A stretch of 64,000 nt of DNA from Rhodeus uyekii (Eukaryota > Chordata > Actinopteri > Cypriniformes > Acheilognathidae). The notes under the pieces were generated by a model, which searched no databases, had not been told where the DNA came from, and was given only the letters and a program-made list of their open reading frames with translations. The stretch covers positions 3,427,001 through 3,491,000 of the forward strand of contig JAWRVZ010000039.1 in the NCBI GenBank assembly GCA_037043235.1, in the 5' to 3' direction. A program made the position numbers and the translations under genes. The first letter of the stretch is position 1. Each line of letters starts with the position of its first letter. Below, piece after piece: positions 51,001 through 62,752 of the stretch.

Positions 51001-54000
51001 TAAGTCTGGTTTCACGTTAGTATCACGCAAACCAGTCCAGAGACACAAAACCACAGGGCGAATCACATGATCAAGTCGACGGTGATCAGAAAACGTATCA
51101 GATCCATTTGAATTCTGCACATAATGCTATCTAACTTCAGTAAGTTACTAAAATGACTAAAGCTTAAATATATTAAATATACTAAAACTTAAACTTTAAA
51201 ATATTAAGAAATACTATAACATATAAATGATAACACTGCCATGAACACTAACCTAAAGTGAATGCATATTTTAAAACTGAACTGATCGCCTCAGTCACCA
51301 TACATGGGAATGCTTGCTGATCAGATTTAACAACAAAGACGTGCCATTTGAGGCTATCAACAGCTATCAAAAAGCTGTGCACTTTTTTTTAAATAACAGA
51401 TTGAAAAAGTTAACATAATAAATGCATTCAAGAGACCTTGACCTTCCGTGTGTCACTAATTCACACCAAAGCACTTCATCATGCTCCTTTTGTGGTGTTC
51501 CAGACCCAGACAGTGTCTCCAAGGGCTTGAATCCAAAAAGCTGTGGACACAGCCTGAATAATAAAACAGAACAACCCACCCAGCACAAAGGTGAGCACGC
51601 ACAGGACTGCGAGAAAATAAATCGCACCACAATTTGCAATTAGTCCCGTTAAATAACAAAGCATTAATTCACTCCCTTTAGAGGTACAGCGTGTGAAGCT
51701 GTCAAGATATTTCACACATAAAGAGGTTTGTACGGCTTATCAGACTAAAGCATAGTCTTACGCAACAAATCAATGTTCTAGAAACACAAAGCATGTCTCC
51801 GCTGTTTCTCTGAGTCAACATATAACACATCTTTGTAAATTAAAATGCTATTTAAATTTTTGAATCAGCCCCAAACATTCCTTCCTCTTGATTTTATCAT
51901 GCAAAAACACAATGGTGCTTATGTAGAGAGGGAGAGAGAGCGAAAGTGAGGTGAAGTGACTCAAACTGATGACCTTAAACAACTTTCCTCATGTCTGACA
52001 TCAAATCAAATACTCTCCCCTCAGCATAAGATCATTTTTTTCTGTATGGCACAAGCCCGTAAGTCTTATTGAACCATAAATACGATTCATTGCTTATAAC
52101 ATTTGCCACACACATACTTGGCTGTTTTAAAGGCTGCCACACACATTTTACCTAGCTGGTATTCTGGACTGAGATCGTAACAATAGATACAGCTGAGGAG
52201 AAACATTACAGCTGCGCTCTGGAAGCATTTAGCCAACAGTTTGTTTTATGTTGGCAATGTGTCATCCTAGGCAATGAAGAGGCTTCCATCAGTTCTGTGT
52301 GCGATTGTGTTTACTTGGGCAACGTATACATTCACAATCGGTTGTACTGTCACAAGATTACAGAAATTATGTTTTGAGTGCCATATATTTTTATCTACCA
52401 CAACATCATCGTTTTCCAAAAGGAAACTCTTCAGGAATCGAATGATATGCCAGTGTTTTTATAAATAAATCCTCTTCTCTTGCATGGGTCAGGTGTGCTT
52501 TAGACAAGACTGTCTCAGTTAATCAAGAACATAATCATTTGATTGGAAGATTTGGGCTTGCCAGTACTTTGCTGAAATAACAATATTCATGGAAAGTGGG
52601 TGGATGGATTAGGAAACTTAAATAACTCATATGACCTCATGCCTCTAACTTCTCTTATCAGAATTGGCTTGTGTAAGACAGACCTTGCTAACTATGAACC
52701 TCACCACTATCACGGCATCTGCATCCCACAGATGGGTCAATGACATATAAGAGAGTCTGCAGTAAATAAAAGAAAAATCTTTAATATAGTTTAACATATT
52801 TAAAAAAACGTCAGAACACAGTTTGTAACATTTTTAAGAGAAATGTTTAAGTGTTATGACAAAAATGTCATGTGGTGTAACCATTAAAACCATTTAACCA
52901 GTAAAAACTCTTTTTTGTATTTTTATATTAATGTTTATGAGGAGTCACATTACATGGTGTTTTCCATCCTGAACTAACCTTGTCTTGTCATTAAATTATC
53001 TAATATTTTAAGAGATAATTTCTTTGGTTGCACCACCTGACTTAATATGGCAAACAAAGTTTTTTTTTATTAATTAAAGAAATATTTTAAATTAATTAAT
53101 TCTCTTAAGTAATTAATTTGTCTTTGTTATTATTTCAGGACAAATTTTTAATTTAAAATGAAAAAAAATATATAGGTGTATTAAAATCCTTGTATGTGTG
53201 AATTGCATGTTGAATGTAGTATTGAATTAATGACCAAAAATAAAATAAGCGTCTTGTCATTCACCCAGATGCTATGGACCTTTTTTTTGTCTTTCCAAAG
53301 ACTATGATAGAATGATACAGAAAGTAGAGAGAAAAATGAGGCGGGTGCGGTCTAGCCACCCAATCGTCTCCTAAATTATCTGCCTCAACTATTTTCCATT
53401 TCAGAGGCATTTTATAATCTCCAGATTCCTTTTAATAAGCATGGATGCCGTGAGTCCTCGTCATTGCCTTTTTCAGTGCAGGCCGTTCCTCGAAACTGCC
53501 ACCAGACTTCCCATTTATAGGCACGGAGTCTAGTGATTTTAGGAAGGAACGAGAGAAAGAATGGACATCGGGATGGAGTGAAGAGGGAGGTCGGACTGTG
53601 TCGTGGGAACCGTGAGCCGAGTCTGGATTGCTAAACTTTACCCTCGAGAGAATTCACAACTGCTTTCAATTTGAGATGGGGGTCACTCAAATTACAGTCC
53701 CCCTTCCGCCAAGATCCAATCCACGGCCCCTCACCCCCCCAGCGCTGCGCTCAGGCCCAGCCCTCTCCACGCTCTAGAGAGCCAAAGCCATGACATCATC
53801 ACCAGTGGCTTTCTCTAAAGCTGCCTCTTACCCCAGTGCACTCTTTCTTCTTCTCATATGTCGTTTATCATAACCCTGTATTTCCAGATTGTGACATGTC
53901 TTTCACTCTCTTTCTCTTGTGTCATTCTCTCGCTATCTCATCTCTGTTTTGAGTCAGATGAGGTTTGTGTTGGCCTTCTGCTGTTTTTCACTGTAGTCTG

Positions 54001-54203
54001 TTGTCAGGCACTAAAGATGTGGTGACAGGCCTGAGAGGTGCAGAGGGCTCTAGTGGTGGATGAACTGACGCAGGGGTGAAAGGGCTTGTGAGTTTCATAA
54101 TTGTAAAAAATAACCTCTGACCATCGAACTCAATAAAGGTGAGAAAACTGATCCATTAATACAAATAAAAAAATCCATTAATGATAAAAGTCTAAAATAA
54201 GTA
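48006..54203. other. Intergenic, no convincing gene
   Basis: About 6.2 kb. 48090-48470 begins 'ctgtcacggatgtgccaggc' and may be a decayed LTR fragment. A CA-rich run lies at 48436-48462. A hydrophobic minus-strand frame at 51510-51660 is discussed in the findings. The rest is AT-rich with short chance frames. Confidence 0.55.
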
Positions 54204-55105
54204 CCATATTTTCTTGCATATAACCCGCAGGTTATATCAGATTTTACAAACACCACGGGGGGGTGCGGGTTATGTAAGCCCATTGGCCTTGGTCCATCAT
54301 GGCCTCCTAATCCCCCCCATACTATAATTGGCTTCATTGCTCGGTCTCCTCTCCACCAATAACCTGGTGTGTGGTGAGCGTTCTGGCGCAATATGGCTGC
54401 CGTCGCATCATCCAGGTGGATGCTGCACATTGGTGGTGGTTGAGGAGATTCCCCCCTACTATGTGAAGCGCTTTGAGCTCTGGAAAAGCGCTATATAAAT
54501 GTAACATTTCTTCTTCTTCTTCTAAGGGTACGGGCTATATCGCAAATAATATTCCCGTAATAATATTTCTATATATTTGTTTCCTTAAGGGTTTTTTTTT
54601 TGGCTGTATTTTCTTTGTTTTACTTTCTTGCGAGGGTTGTTGTCTCTGGCGCTTGTACTATCACTCTGACAGCTGGTCGCTGATAGGCTGTCTGACCTGT
54701 CAATCATGCAAGAAGACGTGCTTGGCTTTGCTTCCATGAGGGCGTGCTCTTCTGTATGGAAGGGCGTGCTCTTCTGTAACACCTGTAGAATACGCTTCTT
54801 AAGGGACGCACAGCGGGAGAGACTGCTCTTTCTTTTTGTTCTGATTCTGACGTGTGTTTGTTTTCTTATTGTTTGAATTTCACGCACAAGCATGTGTACC
54901 GAGCCTGAACAGTTATGGATAATTGATGTCATGCGAGCAAAATTCGAAATGTGAACTTACACAAAAAAGTTCATAAATCTATGGGTGCGAGTTATATAAA
55001 GGTGCGGGTTATGCTAATGATTTTTTACACAAAACGCCAAAACCCCACGGGCTATATAAGGGTGCGGATTATCTGCGTCTGCGGGTAATATGCGGGAAAA
55101 TACGG
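54204..55105. mobile_element. Non-autonomous DNA transposon ('ccgtattttcccgcatat' ends)
   Basis: The left end CCATATTTTCTTGCATATAA CCCGCA and the reverse-complemented right end CCGTATTTTCCCGCATATTA CCCGCA are imperfect 26-bp inverted repeats flanked by TA (54202-54203, 55106-55107). Inside, 'gcgctttgagctctggaaaa' + 'gcgctatataaatgtaac' + (CTT)n at 54466-54525 is an L2/SINE-like 3' tail. A 115-codon basic, Ser-rich minus-strand frame (54585-54932) might be a transposase remnant; not identified. Confidence 0.7.
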
Positions 55106-55223
55106 TATACATGGAAATTCTTACTAATTAAAACATATTTTGTATAAAGTGGCTAAAAAACTTTTAATGAAATATATTTTAGGAAAATATTTGAATCAAG
55201 CTACAATTCAGAATTGTGCATTT

Positions 55224-55269
<46 letters not shown>

Positions 55270-57631
55270 AATGTTTTTAAAACGATGTTCTTGTTGATTG
55301 TGTTCTACAGTCTTACAATAATGATCTTTAGCATGAGAGATCGGCTGCGTTGGCTGACGCTTTCCAACTCAATCTCATGATTACTCGTAATTTTTTATGT
55401 TTTGGCTAATTTGCATGAATTTGTACAATCTGCTTACATCCCAGTTTAAATTTAGAGATTTGGTTGGGGTTAGGACCTTTATGCTTACTTTGAAATGCTT
55501 ACTTAGCTGTATGTCATGTCTGTAAACGGAGAAAAGAAGGTACGACTAGTGGAAGACAGGGACAAACTTGCTAAAACAACATGTGTTTCAGATGTTTTCG
55601 GATGTGCTTACTGCCAGTGCACCTTAGTGTAGAGTAATAGATCATTTTAGATGGTGATCACATGCAAACATGTCAAACAATTAGATTCATCCATGCAGAT
55701 GAGCAGTGCCAAAGCACAAGTAAAAGAAAAAAAACTTTTCAGGTTCCATGCAATTTTATGATTCAACCACAGATGGCGATAGCAAGGCCAAAGTTCCATG
55801 GTCCACCTTCAAGAAAAGAAATAATAATTTGCAGGAGACCGGAAACGCAAATTTTGCTGCATTCCAAAGTTTACCTGCAAATTCATAAGGCCTGTGACCA
55901 ATAGAAGAACAATACATCACAGTGTAAAGAGCGTAAACCGTGAAGCCTTACAGAAAACCACAGAATGACATTACATCACAATCATGTCTAGTCTAGTGCA
56001 GTTTTTCTCTTCCAGGAAAGTGGAGCAAAATTATTGGTGGCTCATCCTGTACTTGTGGGTGTACCCAATTTTTTGTCCAATCGGATACTCTCTAGAATGA
56101 GAATGTCCTTCCTTCTACCTTCCTCTGACTAGCAATAACAAGTAAAAAAGTAGTAAATTTTTTAATAGTCATTTCCAGACAAAAGTAAAACTGTTTTGAA
56201 AACTTGAAAACTCTCAATAACTTGAGTCAAGAAGATTGTGTGTTTGGGTCCATTATGAGGCTTGGCGCTCTCACATTCGTGGAATGCCGAGCATCTCTGC
56301 AGTTAGTCGGGCAGCTGGTGTGATGGGTGAGGAGGGAGTTGAGGTGTCACACTAAATAAGCACAATTACACTTACGCTGGATGGAAACCAGATGACCACG
56401 GGCACTGACAACATGCAAAGGTTACGTAGGCCAAGGCTCAGATACACACTTAAACACAAAAGGCCCTTACAACATCCTGGAGCCTTGATGGGGAGGCTTG
56501 CGGGCACTCTGTAAACACTGTTTCCCACACTGCACTTTAGTGATCTAAGTGTGAGCCATGACCCCCTCATTCCTCCCCCTTCAAGACTAATTCACTACAT
56601 CAAGACTTTTTTACTTTTTCTTTTCCCCCCATTTTGATTGTTTTAGATGGTTTGTTCCTAGTAAACTTGCAGTGCTTGACACAAAGACTTTATAGTTAGT
56701 TTGCCATGTTAGTCAGACTTTTTGTCAGGTTCTCCTGCCTTCCTTTTTTGCTTGTTCTGTGTGAGCGGAGGGGGTGATTTTTACATGACTGAGAAATGAG
56801 CTAATCGTTCAGTCTTTATGACCTAATTTCAGAGCTCTCATTTTACCGAGACAAAGACAGAAACTACATTCCAATTGCTGCTCTGTGCATGAGAATTTGT
56901 CTTATGAAAAATACAGTAAGATCACAAATGATGTTCACTGTGCCTGTACCCCATTCAGCAATAACTGAAGTTGTTGCCATTTAGAAACATGAACTGTGAT
57001 GATTTAAATATGGGGTTAAAAATGGTTTTTCTACTGAGGGGGTTATTTTATGTCTCAGAACTGCTCACGTCTGTGACTCCCTACAGTTTTAATTCAGAGT
57101 AAAAGATTAACTTGCGCATCTAAAACACACTTTCATGATTGGAGAGAGATACATGTGATATCAATTAAAAGAAGACCAAAATAATACCGTACATTGCACT
57201 TCTTTGTATTCCTAAAGACTTTTCCAAAATCAAATCCACCATCGCCACCTAGTGGTTCTTCAAATGTGAATTTTATTGATCATTAGGAGGCTAGATGTTG
57301 TGTGTGTGATTAAATCTCGGTTTTACCTGCATTCCAAACCAAAAACATTTTAAAGACATTTTCTAAATGTCTATTTAACTTCTAACAGATGTGCTGAAGC
57401 TAAGACATCTCTGAGATGTAAGTGTGCTATCAGGGTAACAGGGAAAGAAAATGTGGGGAAAACAATACATGTGACACCTGTCATTACATTTTGTGTGTAA
57501 TCTACCTTCATTATTTAACTCTTGCCCTAACAGTTCAATTGTTTGTGTGTTTCCTCAGAGACTATTAAATATAACAGTGGAATTTAGAAACCATAAATAA
57601 AAAAACGAAACCAGACAAGAGTAAATTTACC
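55106..57631. other. Intergenic, no gene recognised
   Basis: Contains a CA microsatellite (55226-55265). Otherwise no repeat or coding pattern was recognised. Confidence 0.55.
55226..55265. repeat. (CA)n microsatellite
   Basis: About 40 bp of uninterrupted CA. Confidence 0.95.
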
Positions 57632-58372
57632 TTTATTGCTGAAGATTTGAAAATGACAACTCTTTAAAAAAAAGAAAAAGACAAAGTATAGGCTAGTATT
57701 AATTAAACAGTTACAGGTCAAAGTTAAACAGCATTCAAAGTTGTTAAAGTTAAACCATCAAAAGTCTGAAGCTGCTAGACTTTGTCTCAATTTCATGATT
57801 TTGACTAGAATCATTCTTACTGGTGAAATCTTTAGAAAGAATGTGCCATGAGTGTTAAAAGCCAATAATAATAAAACCATCTACCAATTATTCTTATGTA
57901 TACAAATATATTCCTGTAAGTGAAGTTAAAAGAGTTTATGGGAAACCACTTCATTATTAATCATGTTCTTTATTCCTTGTCATTATGGTTGTGATAAATA
58001 CATCACTGAAAGCTGATTTACTACTACAGTTTATAATAACCATAAAAAGTGACAGACGACAAAGAAGGTAACAGAAGCTTTTCAACCAAACCCCCCCCAA
58101 TAATAATAAAACAAGTGTATATCATATAAACACTAAAGAAACATAAAATGTATTCTCAACTGGCTCCCCTTATGTGTGAGAAATTCACACTCATTTGCAT
58201 AACGCTTTTATGTATGAAATCTATAATATTCAGTGTAACAAATCTGGAACATCTTACAAAATGTACTCAAATTGAAACTTTAAAGCAAATTAAATTCTTA
58301 TTAATCTTAGTGATTTATCTGAATGTTGGAGTGTCAGATGGTTTTGTACCAGACACTGAAAGGCATCGGGCT
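57632..58372 (-). other. spint2: Putative spint2 3' UTR with polyadenylation signals
   Basis: Downstream of the stop codon (58375-58373) the minus strand has AATAAA at 57974-57969 and AATAAAG at 57637-57632. The true cleavage site cannot be decided from sequence. Confidence 0.4.
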
Positions 58373-58545
58373 TTAGCTTGAAACCACTTCGGGAAGCTTC
58401 TCATAAGACAGCTGCTCCTCAGGCAGCAACTCCTCCTTATCGTCAAAGATGACGCTACTGCGGGAGTTTCTGCGCACCGCGATCAGGATCAAGCCTACCA
58501 GGAGTAGGGCAGACATGACGGCCAGGGTGGACACTAGGAAGAAGG
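58373..58545 (-). CDS. spint2: spint2 transmembrane and cytoplasmic tail exon
   Basis: Acceptor ttcattcccag precedes 58545; stop TAA at 58375-58373. It encodes AFFLVSTLAVMSALLLVGLI LIAV, a single hydrophobic helix, then RRNSRSS (stop-transfer) and FDDKEELLPEEQLSYEKLPE VVSS. The acidic tail contains a Tyr-based sorting-like motif (YEKL). Confidence 0.9.
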
Positions 58546-61058
58546 CTGGGAATGAAAGGCATAAGACATGTTCAATTTTGGAAACCAAATTTAAACCGCA
58601 ATAGATGCCATTTATATTATGTGTAAACAGCAACAAAAAGTATTTTCCTTTTATCAAGTGAAAATAGTTTTTAGATAGTGGCATATCCTATTTGCACATC
58701 AGTGTATAAAAGTATATTATAAAACGGTATATAATAACAACATTTAACCAAACTATTGTACCTATAGTGCTAACTATAAACTATTAGCACTATCAAATAT
58801 CTGTTAGGCACTTTATTTCTACCCTTCCAATATTTTCTTAATTTTTATTTGAAATGAATACCTCTCCGAGCTGATATGCGATGGGAAAAGGGAGAAGAAT
58901 GAATTTAGAAAAAGGCAGGTTTGAACTTGAGTCGATCACATCAAAAGCAATCCCCACCCGCCTTACTCTTCACACAACTGATCCGATAATCAGTGAGATT
59001 TTATTTTGTTTGTTTTGTCTGGCTCAATCAGACAATAGCAGACCGAGTACGTGTAAAGAGCCTGTACAGCTGTACACTTTGCAGGAAAAATATGCAACAT
59101 GGATAAAAATAATAATCTTATAATTGAGCAAATTAATCTGTCCTGTACGTACATTACACACTACATTAAATATGTGATCAAACATTTTAGGGTTGGATTA
59201 TTCTTTTTTGGTACCAATACCGTTATTTGATAAAAAACTGTAAAAATAGTAATATTGCTGCAATTTAAACTAACTTTTCCATTGCAATTTATTTTAAAAT
59301 GCAATTAGTTTCTGTGATGGCAAAGCTAAATTCTCAGCGTCATTACTCCAGTCTTCAGTGTCATGTGATCCTCCAGAAATCACCTTATTATGATGATTTG
59401 CTGCTCAAGAAACATTTCTTACTGTTATCAATTTTGAAAACAGTTGTGCTGCTGCGTATTTTTATATATTTTTGGAAAAAAACAATACATTTCATTTCAG
59501 GATTATTTGATGAGAAGAAAATTCAAACGAGCAGCATTTATTTGAAATCGAAATCTGTATATATAAATTATAATTAATTCACTTTAATAAACAAATAATG
59601 TTCAACAATGGAGAATTACCTGGAGTCCAGCGGCCATGTCTGTGGTGTCCATGTTCATCCAGCCGCCCTATATAAAATAAGTACAACAACATAAGCCACC
59701 AGCAAAGAAAAAGCATACACACATGCAAGAGGAAGCCAAATTCCTGTACTCGTACCTTCTTTCCCGTAACAAGCAGACATGCACTCTTCCACACTAAGGT
59801 AGCGGTTTAGGTTTCCCTGGCAGCCTCCATAAGCGAAGGGCTTACAAGCCTGAACTCCGGCATCATAGTAAAACATACGGAAGAGTGCACGGCATGGGCC
59901 GGTCTCGAATGGCACAGCACAGGCTTCTGTATCGAATTACAGGAGGAAGAATTTTAACTTAATGTTTTATAAACATTCATTTTCGCATGACTGCCAAGAA
60001 GTTTGAGAAGGAGAAATTCAGTACGGCTGATTTATAATCGAATATAACTTTTTGCCTTTTTACCTTCAAAGTTGTTGCTAGCGAAAGAGTTAGAAGTAGT
60101 AACAACATGTGCATCCTGGTTGCTGGGGGCGACTCTCACTGGGATACAAATACACAGTTATACTTTTATAGTGATTTATAGGAAGAATGGATTATCAGGA
60201 CATTAATAGTTGCACACTATAGTACCTGAGCAAGTCGTCATGCACTGTTCCTCATTATCGTAATTGTTCTTGTTGCCACGGCAGCCTCCGTAGATGAATG
60301 GTTGACAGGTGCCATTGACGAAGTAATAGCGTCTAAAGGAGGCTCTGCAGGGTCCGGGCTTTGCGTCAGCCAGACATTTCACTAATACAGCAAGACAGAT
60401 GGTAAGAAGACACTACAACCAAAAGTGTACAATGCTGTGCTCTGCTCAGAGATAGTAAACAAAAAGGATAAAATACCTTCGAATTCGTCTGTTGTCATCT
60501 CAGGTGGAACCTTGGCTTCAACATCTGAGGAAAAAGACAAAATACTGAAGTACAAAATGTTTAACACCACATGTTTACCTGGTAAAATGGATACTAAACT
60601 AAAAATAAGCATTTGTTGTTTCCCTTTTGAAGTGAATCAAGTCCCAGCGTAAATTTAAACTGTAAATTATTAGTGCTCAAGCCTAATTAGTGTGCCAATT
60701 AACAACAGTTTATAGTAAATGCATGTGCAAATCGCTGACGGGAAACAAAACAAATAAGTGGGATATCAAAAACAATTCTCAGACCCTCTTTTAGGACAAA
60801 TTAATATTTATTATTAGTTGAGCACAGTTGTTGAGATACAATTTGAGCTAACTATTTACCATCACAAAATGATCAGGGTTTCTCTACTGTAAAAATTAAA
60901 TAATTCAGCCATGTTATAACTCATTTCTCAGAGTGGGTCTCATTGGGGCATCTTCATATCTATATCATAATTCAGATGGATTTGATTACCATTGTTGTTC
61001 TCAGGTACGGACATTCTACTGCGTTGAGCGACAGAATGGGAGTCCACAAGCACTGTAC
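58373..61058 (-). CDS. spint2: spint2 (HAI-2)-like Kunitz serine protease inhibitor, 3' seven exons
   Basis: Gene-level entry. It is a membrane-anchored inhibitor of trypsin-like serine proteases such as matriptase, hepsin and HGF activator. Seven exons join in one frame (all internal junctions phase 1): linker, linker, Kunitz 1, linker, Kunitz 2, short basic/His linker, then a transmembrane segment and a tail with DDKEEL, comparable to the DDKEQL tail of human HAI-2. Both Kunitz domains have six cysteines and Arg as predicted P1 residue (GPCRA). About 245 residues are seen. The signal peptide and any earlier domain lie upstream and were not found within the window. SPINT1 is less likely because no LDL-receptor class A exon lies between the Kunitz exons. 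Confidence 0.85.
58546..59619 (-). other. spint2: spint2 intron before the transmembrane exon
   Basis: 1.07 kb. It contains repeat family A (59290-59575) and otherwise AT-rich unique sequence. Confidence 0.75.
59290..59575. repeat. Dispersed repeat family A, copy in spint2 intron
   Basis: 'tttctgtgatggcaaagcta', 'cagtcttcagtgtcatgtga', 'gatttgctgctcaagaaaca' and 'aacgagcagcatttatttga' occur in family order. This is the most complete copy in the window. Confidence 0.7.
59620..59667 (-). CDS. spint2: spint2 His-rich juxtamembrane exon
   Basis: Acceptor ttttatatag precedes 59667; donor ACTCCAG/gtaatt follows 59620; 48 nt, phase 1 to 1. It encodes RLDEHGHHRHGRWTP, an unusually His/Arg-rich spacer between Kunitz 2 and the membrane segment. 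Confidence 0.8.
59756..59926 (-). CDS. spint2: spint2 Kunitz domain 2 exon
   Basis: Acceptor tcgatacag precedes 59926; donor AAAGAAG/gtacga follows 59756; 171 nt, phase 1 to 1. It encodes ACAVPFETGPCRALFRMFYY then DAGVQACKPFAYGGCQGNLN and RYLSVEECMSACYGKE. Six Cys, predicted P1 Arg. Confidence 0.95.
60064..60138 (-). CDS. spint2: spint2 linker exon c
   Basis: Acceptor tgtatcccag precedes 60138; donor TTTGAAG/gtaaaa follows 60064; 75 nt, phase 1 to 1. It encodes RVAPSNQDAHVVTTSNSFAS NNFE, a Ser/Asn-rich spacer between the Kunitz domains. Confidence 0.8.
60226..60381 (-). CDS. spint2: spint2 Kunitz domain 1 exon
   Basis: Acceptor ctgtattag precedes 60381; donor TGCTCAG/gtacta follows 60226; 156 nt, phase 1 to 1. 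It encodes KCLADAKPGPCRASFRRYYF then VNGTCQPFIYGGCRGNKNNY and DNEEQCMTTCS. Six Cys, predicted P1 Arg, and the FIYGGCRGNKN core shared with Kunitz domain 2 of human HAI-2. One N-glycosylation sequon (NGT). Confidence 0.95.
60477..60524 (-). CDS. spint2: spint2 linker exon b
   Basis: Acceptor tttttcctcag precedes 60524; donor TTCGAAG/gtattt follows 60477; 48 nt, phase 1 to 1. It encodes VEAKVPPEMTTDEFE, an acidic linker directly before Kunitz 1. Confidence 0.75.
60990..61058 (-). CDS. spint2: spint2 linker exon a
   Basis: Acceptor ccctcttcag precedes 61058; donor AACAATG/gtaatc follows 60990; 69 nt, phase 1 to 1. It encodes TVLVDSHSVAQRSRMSVPEN NN, a polar linker. The leading split codon shows that at least one more exon lies upstream. 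Confidence 0.7.
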
Positions 61059-61194
61059 CTGAAGAGGGCAGAAAGAAACTCGGAATTAATGCGTTCTGAA
61101 AAAGAGACATACTACTGTTCAAAGGAGTGAGGCCGATCAGATTTTGCATTTAAGTATCTAATGCGCACCAAAAATGAGTTCATAAACTATAACA

Positions 61195-61515
61195 GTAATA
61201 CTGTGAAATATTATTATAATTTTTAAATATCAAAAGTGAATTTTCAGCATCATTACTCCAGTCTTCAGGTGTTACTAGATCCTTCAAAAATCTGTCTAAT
61301 GTGACGATTTGCTGCTCAAGAAATATTGTGGTGCTTCATTTTTGTGGAACCGTGATATAGCAAGCTTAAAAGAGTAGCATTTATTTGAAATAAATTAGAT
61401 GAGATCCTAAATATCTTTCAATTAAATGCATTCTTGCGGATTAAGAATATTATTTGCTTTCAAATGTTTACTTTTTATTTTTACAGACCTCAAACATTTG
61501 AACGGTAGTGATATT
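61195..61515. repeat. Dispersed repeat family A, second spint2-side copy
   Basis: 'ttcagcatcattactccagt', 'gacgatttgctgctcaagaa' and 'cctcaaacatttgaacggta' follow the family order. Confidence 0.68.
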
Positions 61516-61592
61516 CAGTACCAAACTAAACTTTTCCATGGGGAAAAATTCATAGTAAGGAATGTTAAAAAGGAATGGAAAAAATAAATATA

Positions 61593-62752
61593 AAGTGGAT
61601 TCCGGTTATGTCGACGGCCTCGGGGGTTGCAAAAAAAAGAATCGAGATAAATAAATCGTCATATTGACTTTTGGTTGATGAAGCGATCGGCATGCTATAA
61701 AAATTTACACACACTGTATATGTTTGCTAACAACAAAAGGCATATGTGCACCAACTAACAACAAAGATTTACCAGTATACAATAAAAACACCTTAAATTC
61801 TCCATACAAACCTTTAATTATATTCTCCTACATTGCAAACAATTTCGCTCACAGCGTAAACAGTCACAACACACATAAACACATTCGCTCATAACAGTCA
61901 TTTCGCTCTGACAGTTCTGATAGTATTGCACACGCGGTTACTATGGTTTCTTTACAAACTCTAAAATGCTTTGTTGCGTTTTGCCTTTAACGGTCTGCTT
62001 GAAAACAAATGCTTCTAAGCTTCTATCAGTAATGACGTCAATGTAATCTAGGAACTCCTGCGCCTCTGTAGGTGTGTAATCTGCGTTGTGTAATTTCGTA
62101 ATCACTCTTGAACACCAGCATTCGTCCCATCAATGTCATTTATTGGATCAATGGAGTAACATAAGTTTGAGGACTCTGAAGCAACGAAAACAGCGCGCGC
62201 AGCAATACACGACGCGCTGAGAGAAAAAATAAAATAAAAAATAAAGAGTAAAGAAAATAATTTTAAAGAAGAAAAATAGTCAACGAAACATTGTGTATAC
62301 AGTGTATAAAAGTGCTCGAGGTCACAATTATATAACATGAAATCATCAATTACACAACATACGGCCCTTATGACATGACCACACAAACTAAAGCGACCTA
62401 CTGCCGTAAAAAAATAAAATAATAATAATAATAATTCACAATCTGACTGGGCAAATGCAAAGCGGCCGGAAGGACCAGAAAGATCAAAAATGGTCATGGA
62501 ATGCACGTGCACCGCGAATTCGCCGCATGCGCAGTGAACTAGGTACGGTCATTAGTCACGGGATCGAGATAACCCATGTTAAATGGCGAATTTAGCACTT
62601 TTGTGCTCGATATTAGGGTTCGGCGACAAAAGAATTGACATAACCGATAAGAAAATGCTAAGACAATGGGGGAGTTTGGCGGTTCCACTTCAAAAACGTT
62701 GACATAATAGGGTTGACGAGTTAACCGAGCTCAAGATAAGTGGATTCCACTG
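61593..62752. mobile_element. Tigger/pogo-like DNA transposon remnant ('gtggattcc' ends)
   Basis: Left end AAGTGGATTCCGGTTATGTC GAC and reverse-complemented right end CAGTGGAATCCACTTATCTT GAG, flanked by TA (61591-61592, 62753-62754). 1160 bp. The interior is AT-rich with a CpG-bearing segment near 62480-62580. No intact transposase frame. Confidence 0.65.

Noticed and set aside
58148..58381. Plus-strand 77-codon frame
   Set aside because: Overlaps the spint2 stop codon region and 3' UTR on the opposite strand; no supporting feature.
62102..62512. 136-codon minus-strand frame with hydrophobic stretches
   Set aside because: Entirely inside the Tigger-like element 61593-62752, with no transposase or signal-peptide context.
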